This document shows, piece after piece, positions 9,401 to 18,981 of a stretch of 64,000 nucleotides of DNA. Source of the stretch: Nitrincola sp. A-D6. GTDB taxonomy: Bacteria > Pseudomonadota > Gammaproteobacteria > Pseudomonadales > Balneatricaceae. Position 1 is the stretch's first letter. Each line of letters opens with the position of its first letter. The stretch covers positions 6 through 64,005 of the forward strand of contig NZ_JRLB01000024.1 of NCBI RefSeq assembly GCF_000764495.1. Direction: 5' to 3'. Made by a program: the position numbers and the translations under genes. The notes beneath the pieces are model-generated. The model was not told the DNA's origin. It saw nothing but the letters and a program-made list of their open reading frames with translations, and searched no databases.

Positions 9401-10026
9401 CTAAGTCTTCATGAAAACTTCGACCTGCCCTTTAGTCGATTTACGTACGGCAACTAAGTTAAAACAGAGTTTGTTAAGCTAACTCGGCAGGGCTTTTATT
9501 TATGATCTTTAGCAGACTTTAATCTTGAGTGCCATAGCATAAACAGAACACATAACCCCTATGAGCCAATAGGTATTAGTTCTTTATTGGCCACGTCAGC
9601 AATCAATATAAAGTCCCTGAGCTAGTGCCCCTACTTCGTCTGTCATCGTTGGCTGTGAATGACTTACAGCAAAATACCACAAGGGTACTTTCTTCGGTTG
9701 CCTAGAGGCTCACTTAGCGTGGTTCTTAACCACTGCCAAACCGGGTTGCTCCTTGCAGGTTGGTCTGGGGCACTACGCTACATGGATGTAGGCGGTAGGG
9801 CGATGCAAGATGCCAAAACCGAGACATTCATCGGTTAACCAGCATCTGTCCTATTGAAAAAGCGGGTTACTGTATCAGTCTCAGTTAGTTTCAGGTTCAG
9901 CGCCGGTGTAAGTTCACTCGCTCAGGGTATTGGTGCACGCCAGCAGGATGGATAATCAAAGCGACGGGCTTGTATAAGCCGAGTTTCAGTCCCTTTGCTG
10001 GTAGCAGTATGACTCAGTCTATAACA
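9401..10026. other. Intergenic region, no recognisable gene
   Basis: About 625 bases between the convergent STAND gene and creC. No reading frame with coding character, no clear attC, terminator or insertion-sequence end was found. GTTAAGCTAAC near 9473 resembles a core site but lacks a partner. The right part may hold decayed sequence of a gene once located beyond creC; nothing specific can be supported. Confidence 0.4.
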
Positions 10027-11492
10027 TCAAACTCCGTTCGGCAGGCTACACTCAACTGGCAGTGTCAGTGAGAACACAGTAGCTGGTGGTTCCGTTTCGC
10101 GGTGGTAATTCAGCTTTCCGTTATGCAGTTGCATGATTTCATGAACAAAACTCAGCCCAGCCCACTGCCTTTGCTGCCATCTGTCCGGGGCAGACAGAAA
10201 AAGCGCTGGGTCAGTTTTTCTTCGGCAAAAGGTGGCACCCCGGGTCCGGAATCTTTTACGCTGATGTAAACAGAAGCATCGTTTTGTACGGCACCGATCA
10301 GTACAGCTGACTCTGGCGGTGAGAACTCTGTGGCGTTGCGGATCAGGTTGCTCAGTGCATCCTGCAGCAGGGTACTGTCGCCGGTGATGGACAGGGAAGG
10401 GTCACAGTTGTATTCAAGGCTGACTCTGTGCTGGCTGGCATAGTCTTCAAGGCTGCGGCAGACTGCTGCGATCAGCTCTTTCAGTACGACTCTGTCGTGT
10501 CGTTCCAGGCTGCTCTGATATTCAATGGCGGCCAGTTTCAGCAAGCGCTCGATCAGCTCCTGCATCCTTGAACCTTGCTCAATAATATTATTGAGAAACT
10601 GATTGCGCCGTGCATCGGACATCGGTTCCTGTAACAGCTCTGCTGCACCACGGATACCAGCGATCGGGGCTTTCAGTTCGTGCGTCAGGCTCTGCACATA
10701 ATCTGCCACATAGGATTTACCATCCAGTGCGGCTTTCATGCTTTCAAGCGCTGTACCCACACGTCCAACTTCATTATGACCAAGCGCCGGCAGAGCGGGG
10801 CGTTCGCCTCTGGAAACCCCTCTGGCATACTGTTCAAGGCGGAGCAGGGGCCGTGTAATCCAGAGGGTGATCACAAGACCAGTCAACAGAGTTGCCAGTG
10901 CAGCGACCAGTGAAATCCAGAGCAGGTTGGTGCTCAGGTGGCTGATAAAGCGTTTAATGTTGCGGGTGGGCTTTCCGGTGGACACCACACCGATAATATC
11001 ACCGCGATACAGCACCGGGCTTGCGGCATAGAGCCGTTCGGTATCACTCTGGCCGGGTACATCGTCGCTGCTGCGGGCACCATAATGACCGCGCAGAGTC
11101 AGATAGACATCGCGCCACTGGGAATAATCGCGGCCGGTATCGGTGTAATGGGAATCAAAAATCACGGTGCCTCTGGCATCGGTGATATACATTCTCAGAT
11201 CAACTTCGGTTTTAAGCAGATCATAAATTTGTGCGTTTAGCGGCCTGCCGGCCAGCCCTGCAAAGAGCCGTTCAGCCAGATGCGTGTCGATCACGGTGCC
11301 ACCGCTTTCGCTGAAGCTGACGGCTTCATTCGCGATCAGAGTGGCCATCATTTCTGATATGTCGACCAGAATATCCTCCTGAGCTTCCTGATAACGGGGC
11401 TCCAGCTCATCGAGTACCCAGTAAACCACACTGCTAAGGCCTGTCAGCACTGAAAACAGAAACACCAGAATCAGGCGTAATCTCAGGCTCAT
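10027..11492 (-). pseudogene. creC: CreC-type sensor histidine kinase (frameshift in the last box)
   Basis: The frame encodes 446 residues: an N-terminal transmembrane helix, a periplasmic sensor, a second membrane helix, HAMP linker, dimerisation domain with SLTHELKAPIAG (phospho-acceptor His), and ATPase boxes including NLIRNATEFSP and KDSGPGVP. It stops inside the G2 box at GSGLG because one C is missing near 10153 (GGCTGAG where GGCCTGAG is expected). The other frame then supplies LSFVHEIMQLHNGKL and the usual ending SLTLPVE, with a stop at 10027. Restored, the protein is about 485 residues, near E. coli CreC (474). It overlaps the end of creB by four bases and would phosphorylate it. Confidence 0.75.
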
Positions 11493-12156
11493 GCGTCTGC
11501 CTCAAAGCTGTAACCAAGACCACGGCGGGTTTTGAGCGGGTCACAGTTTTTGCTGATGTCGCGGATTTTGCGCCTGAGGGTTTTGATGTGTGTATCGACA
11601 GTGCGGTCGAAGCTGCGTTCAGGCTCTTCCCAAACCTGTTGCATCAACTGTTCACGGGAATAGATTCTGCCGGGATGGCTCATCAGTAACAGTAGCAGGC
11701 GGTATTCATAGCGGCTCAGATCCAGCAAGACACCATTCAGCGTGATTCTGGCGCCATCTGCATCGTGACTGAAGCCAGCAGAGGTGATATGCGCCGCTTC
11801 CGGAGGCTGGCGCAGGCGGGCACGGATACGGGCCGTGAGCACCCGGGGCTGAAGGGTTTGGTGATGTAATCATCAGCGCCCAGTTCAAGACCCAGCACCT
11901 GGTCGATCTCTTCATGGCGAGAGGTCAGAAACACCACCGGCACAGAGGATTTCTGCCTGATGACCCGACAGACATCAAATCCGCTCATATCAGGAAGGCC
12001 GATATCCAGCAGAACCAGCTCTGTATTACCGGCGCTGAGTGCATCCAGAGCCTGCTGCCCGGTGGTGACCCAGATGTTATCTATCCGTTCGGTTTCCAGA
12101 GCATAGCGTATGGTGTCAGCAATAGATGGCTCATCCTCAACAATCAGTACCGCCAT
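11489..12156 (-). pseudogene. creB: CreB-type response regulator (one frameshift)
   Basis: The receiver domain is intact: VLIVEDEPS acidic pocket, LLDIGLPDMSG with the phospho-accepting Asp, LTSRHEE and GADDYITKPF. Right after KPFSP the frame breaks; adding one C in the run at 11845-11848 (CCCC to CCCCC) gives FSPRVLTARIRARL and continues into an OmpR/PhoB winged-helix domain ending RRGLGYSFEADA. The restored protein is about 222 residues, close to CreB (229). The start at 12156 has a GAGGGA ribosome-binding site. The gene lies divergently from the sortase-target gene, in whose promoter a cre-tag-like sequence is found, so this pair may control the sortase operon. Confidence 0.75.
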
Positions 12157-12314
12157 GGTGTTCCCTCTGTTAAAACGCCGGTCCATAAGTGGTGCAGATG
12201 CTCACATTATCTCTGGCAGATCAGCTACTGTAAAGCCGCTTATATTACCACTAGGGTGTGTGGCACCTGTGCCTGAGTGTAATCTGGCGTTGTTATTTCA
12301 CAGAAAAACAGGAC

Positions 12315-12330
12315 TTCACACTCACTTCAT
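12315..12330 (+). promoter_or_regulatory. Candidate CreB (cre tag) binding site
   Basis: TTCACACTCACTTCAT, matching the known CreB/BlrA tag TTCAC-N6-TTCAC in nine of ten fixed positions. Another TTCAC lies 18 bases upstream at 12297. The site is 55 bases before the start of the sortase-target gene and next to creBC. Confidence 0.55.
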
Positions 12331-12384
12331 ATTTTCCTCAAGCAGTAAGCAGATACTGGCCACATCTTAATGAGGAGAAGAGAA

Positions 12385-14438
12385 ATGCATACATTTTCAC
12401 ACAAAGGAATACGCCCACTGATTCTGGCCTGTCTGATGATGGGGTGTGCACAGAATGTGGTTGCTGATGCTGTTACCCACGGTACCCTGGTATCCCGTGA
12501 TGAGCAGGGGCACAAGCAGGATATGCCGCTGGTCAGCACCCGTGTGGCCATGGATATTACAGGCTCTGTGCTGCGCGCTCAGGTGATCCAGGTATTCCAT
12601 AACCCCACAGATAACTGGACAGAGGCACTGTATCTGTTCCCTCTGCCAGGTGAGGCAGCCGTTGATCACCTGAAAATGCAGATAGGGGACCGCATCATCG
12701 AGGGTGATATTCAGGAAAAAGAGCAGGCCCGGGCAACCTATGAGCAGGCAAAATCTCAGGGACAGAACGCCGCGCTCACCGAGCAGGACCGCCCCAACCT
12801 GTTTCACACATCCGTTGCCAATATTCCGCCGGGTGGCGAGGTCACCATCAGTATTGAGTATCAGCAGACACTGGTCTGGAAAGATGGCCGGTTCAGCGCC
12901 GGTTTCCCGCTGGCGATCACCCCACGTTATAACCCGGTACAGCCCGGAGAAGTGCGCCGTGTGGTTGAGGGACAGGCAACCCTGAACAGCGGCTGGCAGG
13001 TACTGCCGGGTGAGCGTAAAACCGTGATGGCCACAAGCGGTGATGACGAAACCGCAGTCAGCAATACTCCGGGGCCGGTTGAGATCAGCCTTAATCTGCA
13101 ACCTGGATTCAGACTCAGCTCTCTGGACAGCCCTTCACATCAGATCAGTCAGCAACAGACAGACGATGGCCGCTACATCATCAGCCTGCTGGCGGATGAA
13201 CCGGATGACTACCGTGATTTTGTTTTGAACTGGACACCGGTGGAAAGCGACGAACCTTCGGCGGCGTTTTTCTCTGAGCAGCATGGGGATGAACACTATG
13301 GTCTGCTGATGCTGATGCCGCCTCAGGATCTGCACACAGCACGCTACAGCCGGGAAGTGGTCTTTGTGATTGATACATCAGGTTCCATGGCCGGTACCTC
13401 AATTGAAGCCGCGCGCAGAGCGCTGCAGGCCGGTATAGACGGGCTGGCATCTGATGACACGTTTAACGTGATTCAGTTTAACTCTTCAACCGATACGCTC
13501 TTTAACCAGCCGGTTATAGCCGATATCCGGCGCCGTCAGCAGGCCGCCAGCTATATCAACTCACTGCAGGCAGGCGGTGGTACCGAAATGGCACCTGCGC
13601 TCACTGCTGCACTGACAGGCCTACGCAGTAATGATGACACCCCCAGATTGCGCCAGATCGTGTTTATCACCGATGGCAGTGTGTCTAACGAACAGCAACT
13701 GTTTGATCTGATCCGCAGCCGTCTCGATAACACCCGCCTGTTCACAGTGGGTATCGGCAGCGCACCCAACAGTTACTTTATGGAAGAGGCCGCCGTAGCC
13801 GGGCGGGGCACCTTTACGTATATTGCGTCTCCGTCTGAATCTGAAAGCAGCATGCAAACGCTCTTCAACAAGCTGGAAAAACCGGCAATGACCGATATCA
13901 GGATCGAAGGCGAGGGGATTAAAGACCTGATGCCATCGGTAATTCCTGACCTTTACTCCGGTGAGCCGCTGGCTGTTTCGATGCAACTGACAAACGGCAC
14001 AGGCGAAGTCCGTATCAGTGGCCGTACCGGTGATGCCGCCTGGCAGGAAACACTGACACTGGCACCGGCGGATAATACCCGGGGTATCATGACAGACTGG
14101 GCCAGCGTGCGGTGCAGGACTGGCGCCGTGGGTATCTCAGAGGTGTCAGCGAAGAACAGATCCGTTCTGAAATCATTGCGCTGGGTCTTAAATATCACCT
14201 GGTTACGCCATACACCAGCCTGGTTGCCGTTGATAAAACACCTGTCCGTCCTGAACAGGAAATGAGCGAAACTCTGGTGGTGCCTGCAGCCAAACCCCAC
14301 GGCCTTGATCTGGGGATGGCCCAGGGCGCTACCGGGTATCAGTTGACCCTCGCCGGAGGACTTGCCGCACTGCTGGCAGCACTTTCCGTCATGATTGTGG
14401 AGCGTCGCAAAAAGTCCGGTTCAAGGTGGTGTGCATGA
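12385..14438 (+). pseudogene. Marine proteobacterial sortase target protein, VIT + vWA (one frameshift)
   Basis: Signal peptide (residues 1-27, with an MMGC stretch), VIT domain (about 30-170), then a vWA domain with the MIDAS motif VVFVIDTSGSMAG, a hydrophilic region and a C-terminal membrane anchor followed by ERRKKSG. The frame ends early at 14265; adding one G after CCAG at 14105 gives a continuous WARRAVQDWRRGYLRGVSEEQ and runs to 14438. The anchor matches the family layout, but the expected LPQTAT-like sorting motif reads MAQGAT (14316-14333). The ATG at 12385 follows GAGGAG. It overlaps the sortase gene by four bases. Known family members are exported and anchored by the paired class GN sortase; their adhesive or sensory role is not established. 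Confidence 0.75.
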
Positions 14439-15025
14439 CCCTCAGCATCCGTAACCTCATACTGGCAGCCCTTGTGGCTGCTGGTCTGATCCTCACCTCA
14501 ACAGCGCTGTGGATTCCTGCAAAAGCCCGGCTGGCGCAATGGCTGCTGGCCGATGCCTGGGCCGAAAGTCTGGACAGCGGCACAGCAGTAAAACCCTGGC
14601 CCTGGGCCGACCACTGGCCGGTTGCGCGTCTGAGCGTGCCTGATATGGATATTGACCAGATTGTCCTGGCCGGAGACAGCGGCAGCTCGCTGGCTTTTGG
14701 CCCCGGTGAAAATATGCAGGCACATGCGATGACCCATGCCGCACGGATTATCAGCGGACACAGAGATACCCACTTCAGCTTCCTGCGGAATATACAACCA
14801 GGCCAGACTCTGATGCTCAGCGACCATAACGGAAATGTGACCTACCAGATTGATCAGATTGAGGTGGTGGATTCAGCCGTTACCCGGCTGACGCCCACCG
14901 CCTTTCCAGGTGGACTGATACTGGTGACCTGTTATCCCTTTGATGCGTTCACCGCAGGGGGAACCCAGCGGCTGGTTGTGATGGCCTCTGCTGTTGAGCC
15001 TGAGAAGCCCCTGCATCCTGAGTAA
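14435..15025 (+). CDS. Class GN sortase
   Basis: A 196-residue membrane-anchored transpeptidase: N-terminal transmembrane helix (about 8-28), then the sortase barrel with catalytic His in ISGHRDTHF, Cys in LVTCYPFD and Arg in GTQRLVV, all present. The TxTC-like motif is ILVTCYP as in proteobacterial sortases. It cleaves the C-terminal sorting signal of its neighbour and attaches the protein to an unknown acceptor. Start at 14435 overlaps the stop of the target gene (ATGA), which implies coupled translation. Family name follows TIGR03784; the acceptor in Gram-negative cells is unknown. Confidence 0.85.
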   Translation: MTLSIRNLILAALVAAGLILTSTALWIPAKARLAQWLLADAWAESLDSGTAVKPWPWADHWPVARLSVPDMDIDQIVLAGDSGSSLAFGPGENMQAHAMTHAARIISGHRDTHFSFLRNIQPGQTLMLSDHNGNVTYQIDQIEVVDSAVTRLTPTAFPGGLILVTCYPFDAFTAGGTQRLVVMASAVEPEKPLHPE

Positions 15026-15052
15026 TAGCATAGTGTTAGATTCGTCCCACCC

Positions 15053-16105
15053 TCACGTTTGCTGGATATTATCTGGCCAGCAATTCATTGCGCACAATTT
15101 GTGCCCCTGCTGCCAAGCACTGAGCTTGCCTGCTGCAACCTGTCGGGATAAAGGCGCCATGCCGCAGTTAGTGCAAGGGTAGAGCTTGTCGGCATCGACA
15201 AACTGCAGGGCTTTTCTCAGCGTATCCGCGACTTCTTCAGGTGTCTCGATGGTGTCGGTTGCCACATCGATGGCGCCGACCATCACTTTTTTACCCCGGA
15301 TCAGTTCCAGTAACTCAATGGGTACATGTGAGTTGTGGCACTCGAGCGAGATGATATCGATATTGGATTTTTGCAGCTTTGGAAAAGCTTGTTCGTATTG
15401 CCGCCACTCGGAACCTAAGGTTTTTTTCCAGTCGGTATTGGCCTTGATGCCATAGCCATAGCAAATATGCACCGCCGTTTCGCAGTTAAGCCCTTCGATG
15501 GCTCTTTCCAAACAGGCAATGCCCCACTCGTTCACATCATCAAAAAACACGTTGAAGGCCGGTTCATCAAATTGAATGATATCCACACCGGCGGCTTCCA
15601 GTTCTCTGGCTTCTTCGTTGAGGATTTTGGCAAATTCCCAGGCGAGTTTTTCACGGCTTTTATAGTGGTCATCATACAGCGTGTCGATCATCGTCATGGG
15701 GCCTGGCAGCGCCCATTTTATTGGTTGAGTGGTTTGCTGACGTAGAAACCTGGCATCCTCAACAAAAACAGGTTTTTGTCGGGAAACTGGGCCAACCACG
15801 GTTGGCACACTAGCATCATAACGGTTACGAATTCTGACCGTTTTACGCTTCTCGAAATCAACGCCGCTGAGGTGTTCAATAAAGGTTGTCACAAAGTGTT
15901 GGCGGGTTTGCTCACCATCACTGACAATATCAATACCGGCCCGTTGTTGCTCCTGCAATGACAGGCGTAACGCATCGTGTTTACCGTCAATGAGTTCCTC
16001 TCCCTGCAATTTCCAGGGTGACCAAAGTGTTTCAGGTTGTGCCAGCCAGGAAGGTTTCGGTAAGCTGCCGGCAGTTGACGTCGGTAATAGTGTTTTCATC
16101 ATCAA
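15053..16105 (-). CDS. mesD: Folate-independent methionine synthase MesD (MetE core-like)
   Basis: A 350-residue protein corresponding only to the C-terminal catalytic half of cobalamin-independent MetE. Visible are the substrate-site segment IIQFDEPAF, the zinc-ligand segment AVHICYGYG and the late CTNCGMAPL motif that supplies the second zinc Cys. MetE itself is about 750 residues, so the folate-binding half is absent. Its neighbour is a DUF1852 protein; this pair defines the MesD/MesX class of methionine synthases, which work without methyl-folate and in which MesX is required. The methyl donor is not established. mesX lies 30 bases upstream in the same direction and they form an operon behind a candidate MetJ box. 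The gene could also start two codons later (MKTLLPT). Confidence 0.8.
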   Translation of the reverse strand: MMMKTLLPTSTAGSLPKPSWLAQPETLWSPWKLQGEELIDGKHDALRLSLQEQQRAGIDIVSDGEQTRQHFVTTFIEHLSGVDFEKRKTVRIRNRYDASVPTVVGPVSRQKPVFVEDARFLRQQTTQPIKWALPGPMTMIDTLYDDHYKSREKLAWEFAKILNEEARELEAAGVDIIQFDEPAFNVFFDDVNEWGIACLERAIEGLNCETAVHICYGYGIKANTDWKKTLGSEWRQYEQAFPKLQKSNIDIISLECHNSHVPIELLELIRGKKVMVGAIDVATDTIETPEEVADTLRKALQFVDADKLYPCTNCGMAPLSRQVAAGKLSAWQQGHKLCAMNCWPDNIQQT

Positions 16106-16135
16106 TACTTCTATCTAAATTCAGGGAGTGATTAA

Positions 16136-17110
16136 TTAAGCGTAGTTAGCCGACCATTGATCCAGCACAGCCCGGTAGGGTTTGATAAAGTGCTCTTCAG
16201 CAAATTTCCCCTGCGCTATGGCTAACTGGCTGCGTTCGTCCCGGTCATACACGATGTGTGTGATGGAATGATCCGGGTTGTTCAAATTCGGTTGATAGCT
16301 TTTTCCTGCGACAGCATTGGCATTGTAGATTTCTGGCCGGTAAATCTTTTGAAAGGTTTCCATGGTGCTGATGGTACTAATCAGCTCGAGGTTGGTGTAA
16401 TCGTTCAGTAAGTCACCCACGAAATAGAAGGCCAAAGGCGCAACGCTGTTCGGTGGCATAAAATAGCGAACCTGTAGACCCATCTTTTTAAAATACTGCT
16501 CGGTTAAAGACGACTCGTTTGGCTGGTATTCCACCCCCAGTACCGGATGCTGGTTTTCCGTGCGCTGATAGGTCTTGTTGTCCGACACACTCAAGCAGAT
16601 AACCGGTGGCTTTTTGAAGTGCTGCTGATACGCTTCTGAGTTAACGAAATACTTGAACAGCTTGCCATGCAGGTCGCCAAAATTATCCGGGATGCTGAAC
16701 TGGGCTTGCTGCTTATTATGATCAAGCAGTAGGACACTAAAGTCATAATCCCGCACGTAAGAGGAAAAGTTGTTGCCAACAATACCTTCGATACGCTCGT
16801 TGGTTTTATGATCCACTATGTTGGTTTTCAGCACTTCAATCGAGGGAAAACTGTCACCCTGGCCTTCGATCTCCATATCCACGGAAATGATTTCCAGCTC
16901 GACAGAGTAGCGGTCGCTTTGGGGATTATCCCAATGCGCTAATGCATTAAAACGATTGTCAATCATGGTTAAAGCATGGCGCAAATTCTGCTGGCGGCAC
17001 TCACCTCGTGCCAAATTAGCAAAGTTGGTGGTGATACGTGTACTGTCCGACGGCTGATAATGTTCATCGAAACGAATACGCTTAATACTAAAACTGAAAT
17101 CCTGATTCAT
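16136..17110 (-). CDS. mesX: MesX (DUF1852), partner of MesD
   Basis: A 324-residue soluble protein with the conserved DUF1852 opening MNQDFSFSIKRIRFDEHYQP and TRITTNFANLARGE. The ATG at 17110 is chosen because family members begin there; an in-frame ATG six codons upstream is possible. DUF1852 proteins occur next to MesD-type methionine synthases and are needed for their activity; their chemistry (possibly oxygen-dependent generation of the methyl donor) is unresolved. First gene of the mesXD operon; the upstream region contains two adjoining met-box-like octamers. Confidence 0.8.
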   Translation of the reverse strand: MNQDFSFSIKRIRFDEHYQPSDSTRITTNFANLARGECRQQNLRHALTMIDNRFNALAHWDNPQSDRYSVELEIISVDMEIEGQGDSFPSIEVLKTNIVDHKTNERIEGIVGNNFSSYVRDYDFSVLLLDHNKQQAQFSIPDNFGDLHGKLFKYFVNSEAYQQHFKKPPVICLSVSDNKTYQRTENQHPVLGVEYQPNESSLTEQYFKKMGLQVRYFMPPNSVAPLAFYFVGDLLNDYTNLELISTISTMETFQKIYRPEIYNANAVAGKSYQPNLNNPDHSITHIVYDRDERSQLAIAQGKFAEEHFIKPYRAVLDQWSANYA

Positions 17111-17198
17111 CGTTGTCTGGTATCCCATTTACTGATTTGCTGAGACAAGCCCTGAAGGCAGTGTTTGCCGTTGTCGGTTGACGCTCTTGAGTCGTAAA

Positions 17199-17214
17199 AG
17201 GCATCTGGACGTCT
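17199..17214 (-). promoter_or_regulatory. Candidate MetJ operator (two met boxes)
   Basis: AGGCATCT and GGACGTCT are directly adjacent octamers that match the MetJ consensus AGACGTCT in six and seven of eight positions. They lie about 90 bases upstream of mesX. MetJ binds tandem octamers in this way in other gammaproteobacteria. Whether this organism has metJ is not visible. Confidence 0.4.
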
Positions 17215-17334
17215 GGGCTTGAAGTCTGTGTGTACGTTATACGCCCAAGTTTGTATGAATTAAAACGATGTTATTTCATTTATTCATGAGTATTATTAAT
17301 TTATGATACCTGAAGGCCTCTCAGTGGACCTCAC

Positions 17335-17649
17335 AACAAACCTTGCAGCAATCAACTCTGCCTGTTTTAATCCATTACAGACAATCTGGATATGCGGCGG
17401 CTGTAATATGATGCAGGCCATGCGGTAGCCTGCTTGGTACTCAGCGAGTTAACTGTATTTTGGATGCTACCCGTTTACACAAATGCAATAGGCTTTCTCT
17501 GTGCGTTAAGCCTGCATAATATCGGGATAATAGACCGGTATTAAGGCTGTACATAAGAGGGAAGATAGGTCAGCTATGGGTTTTTCCAATTTAAGTGCAG
17601 GTTAGTCGTTTTGGTATAGTGGTCTTTGGGGCTATGATGTAAATGTTAC
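17335..17649 (+). repeat. Direct repeat R2, leader of cassette block 2 (attI-like candidate)
   Basis: Divergent copy of the sequence at 610-868, with an additional ~56 bp in the centre that contains GCGTTAAGCC, itself a GTTRRRY core. The last shared segment ends GATGTAAATGTTA and is followed directly by the first cassette gene of block 2. The rest of the region between mesX and this repeat holds the mesX promoter. No integrase gene is next to it. Confidence 0.5.
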
Positions 17650-17665
17650 GTTTTAGAAGGTCAGT

Positions 17666-18061
17666 GTGCTAGTAACTATTTCGCGATATAGCTTCCCCTA
17701 CGAAGCACACATAGCTAAGTCACGTCTTGATTCAGAAGGTATACCTTCTTTTGTGGCTGACGAACACACAATAAATATGCAGTGGCTTTACTCCAATGCG
17801 CTTGGAGGAGTGCGACTTCAGGTCCCCGAGGCTTACGCAGAAGCTTCGATTGCCATTCTATCCGAGGATCGGGAGGAGGATCTTGTCGAGGAGTACGGCA
17901 TTGAAACAAAAAAATGCGCTTACTGCGGAAGTTACGATACGGAGTTCTACCCAATTGGTCGTCGCTGGGCATTTCTGGTGTTCCTGGGCCTGGACTTTCC
18001 GTTGTTTCCTGTGAAAGATGGCATCAAGTGTAAGCAATGCGGCAAAGTATCAAAAACGTAA
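17666..18061 (+). CDS. DUF2007-type protein with C-terminal zinc ribbon
   Basis: 131 residues. The first ~70 (TISRYSFPYEAHIAKSRLDS, FVADEHTINM, GGVRLQVPE) match DUF2007, a small ferredoxin-like domain thought to sense or signal. The second part has two CxxC pairs (CAYC and CKQC) forming a zinc ribbon separated by a hydrophobic stretch, with AFLVFLGLDFPLFP between them. The GTG start at 17666 follows AGAAGG. It is the first cassette of block 2, just after repeat R2, and its stop codon overlaps an attC site. Frequent as integron cargo; molecular function unknown. Confidence 0.65.
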   Translation: MLVTISRYSFPYEAHIAKSRLDSEGIPSFVADEHTINMQWLYSNALGGVRLQVPEAYAEASIAILSEDREEDLVEEYGIETKKCAYCGSYDTEFYPIGRRWAFLVFLGLDFPLFPVKDGIKCKQCGKVSKT

Positions 18062-18116
18062 CAAACTGCTTCAGCCGATGCCAGCAAGCTGTCACGGCTG
18101 AACAAGGGCGTTACGT
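18057..18116 (+). other. attC site
   Basis: CGTAACAAACTGCTTCAGCCG pairs with CGGCTGAACAAGGGCGTTACG through CAGCCG/CGGCTG and the outer GTAAC/GTTAC boxes. The 60 bp length and layout resemble the classical attC of aadA1. It follows the stop codon of the DUF2007 gene directly. Confidence 0.75.
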
Positions 18117-18136
18117 GTCACAATTTCGGAGGATTC

Positions 18137-18541
18137 GTGAAACCTGAAATAAAGGACAAGTTTTCGACATACCCTGACGAGGCACAGAGGCAGCTATTAG
18201 CCGTTCGTCAGCTCATACTTGCGGTCGCGGAAGAAAACGACTTGGGTGCGGTTGAAGAAACTCTTAAGTGGGGTGAGGCCAGTTATCTCGTAAAAGGCGG
18301 CACTACGGTTCGCATGGACTGGAAGCCAAAAAATCCGGATTCTATAAAGGTATATTTCCATTGCCAGACTAAATTGATCGAAACCTTTAGGGAGATATAT
18401 CGAGATGAGTTCGAATTTGAGGGTAAACGAGCGATCGTTGTGCCTCTGGACGCAGCTATCAAAGACGGGCCCCTAGGCCATTGTCTCCAAATGGCATTGA
18501 AGTATCATAGTTTGAAACATCGCCCTCTGCTTGGAGCTTGA
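18137..18541 (+). CDS. DUF1801 domain protein
   Basis: 134 residues with the DUF1801 pattern: an N-terminal helical part (AQRQLLAVRQLILAVAEEN), then ETLKWGEASYLVKGG and a beta region with KVYFHCQTKLIETFREIY. The fold is related to YdhG/frataxin-like proteins whose function is not known. The GTG start at 18137 has a GGAGG seven bases upstream. It is the second cassette of the block, between two attC sites. DUF1801 proteins are typical orphan cassettes. Confidence 0.7.
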   Translation: MKPEIKDKFSTYPDEAQRQLLAVRQLILAVAEENDLGAVEETLKWGEASYLVKGGTTVRMDWKPKNPDSIKVYFHCQTKLIETFREIYRDEFEFEGKRAIVVPLDAAIKDGPLGHCLQMALKYHSLKHRPLLGA

Positions 18542-18555
18542 AGTGGCGAAAACAC

Positions 18556-18630
18556 GTAACCAAACCATCAAATACGCTCCCTTCGGTCGCCGGACCTCGT
18601 TTCACTCGGCCGTTTATGCGCGGCGTTAGC
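18556..18630 (+). other. attC site
   Basis: Outer cores GTAACCAAACC at the left and GCGCGGCGTTAGCC at the right, about 75 bp, with GC-rich inner pairing (CGGTCGCCGG region). It begins 14 bases after the preceding stop and ends three bases before the next ATG. Confidence 0.6.
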
Positions 18631-18633
18631 CCT

Positions 18634-18906
18634 ATGAAAAGTATCGACCCGCAACCCCCAGTCAAAGTATTTTCAGCCGGATGCGCTTTGTTGCTTGTAC
18701 TGTCCGCATTCTTTTTTTGGGTTTGGTACGAGCGGTACTTGAGCATCGATTTTAATGAGCTTGGACGGTACTACGATCCAGAAGCTCAACTCGTGTACAC
18801 CGACGCCGGGTTCGTTTGGTGCTTGCCGGCCTTCGGCTTTTTACTGTGGGCTACACTTTTGGTTTTGCTTCGCTTGTGGCGGCGCAAAGCTAACCAGTGC
18901 AGGTAA
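18634..18906 (+). CDS. Small two-helix membrane protein
   Basis: 90 residues with two transmembrane segments, about 14-31 (GCALLLVLSAFFFWVWY) and 60-79 (FVWCLPAFGFLLWATLLVLL), separated by a polar loop with paired tyrosines, and a basic end LWRRKANQCR. The ATG at 18634 is right behind the attC, so translation may use a weak or no Shine-Dalgarno, as in many cassettes. No family recognised. Third cassette of block 2. Confidence 0.5.
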   Translation: MKSIDPQPPVKVFSAGCALLLVLSAFFFWVWYERYLSIDFNELGRYYDPEAQLVYTDAGFVWCLPAFGFLLWATLLVLLRLWRRKANQCR

Positions 18907-18981
18907 GGTCTCCTTCAGACAGGAAGGTGAAACCATCCCGGATCATGCCTAGAGGCATTGCGGAAAGAGATTGCAAGTGCC

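Noticed and set aside
9401-10026. Possible insertion-sequence or creD remnant
   Set aside because: No reading frame, terminal repeat or motif could be found to support either.
12397-13101. 234-codon minus-strand frame
   Set aside because: Antisense to the VIT domain of the sortase target; no coding signals.
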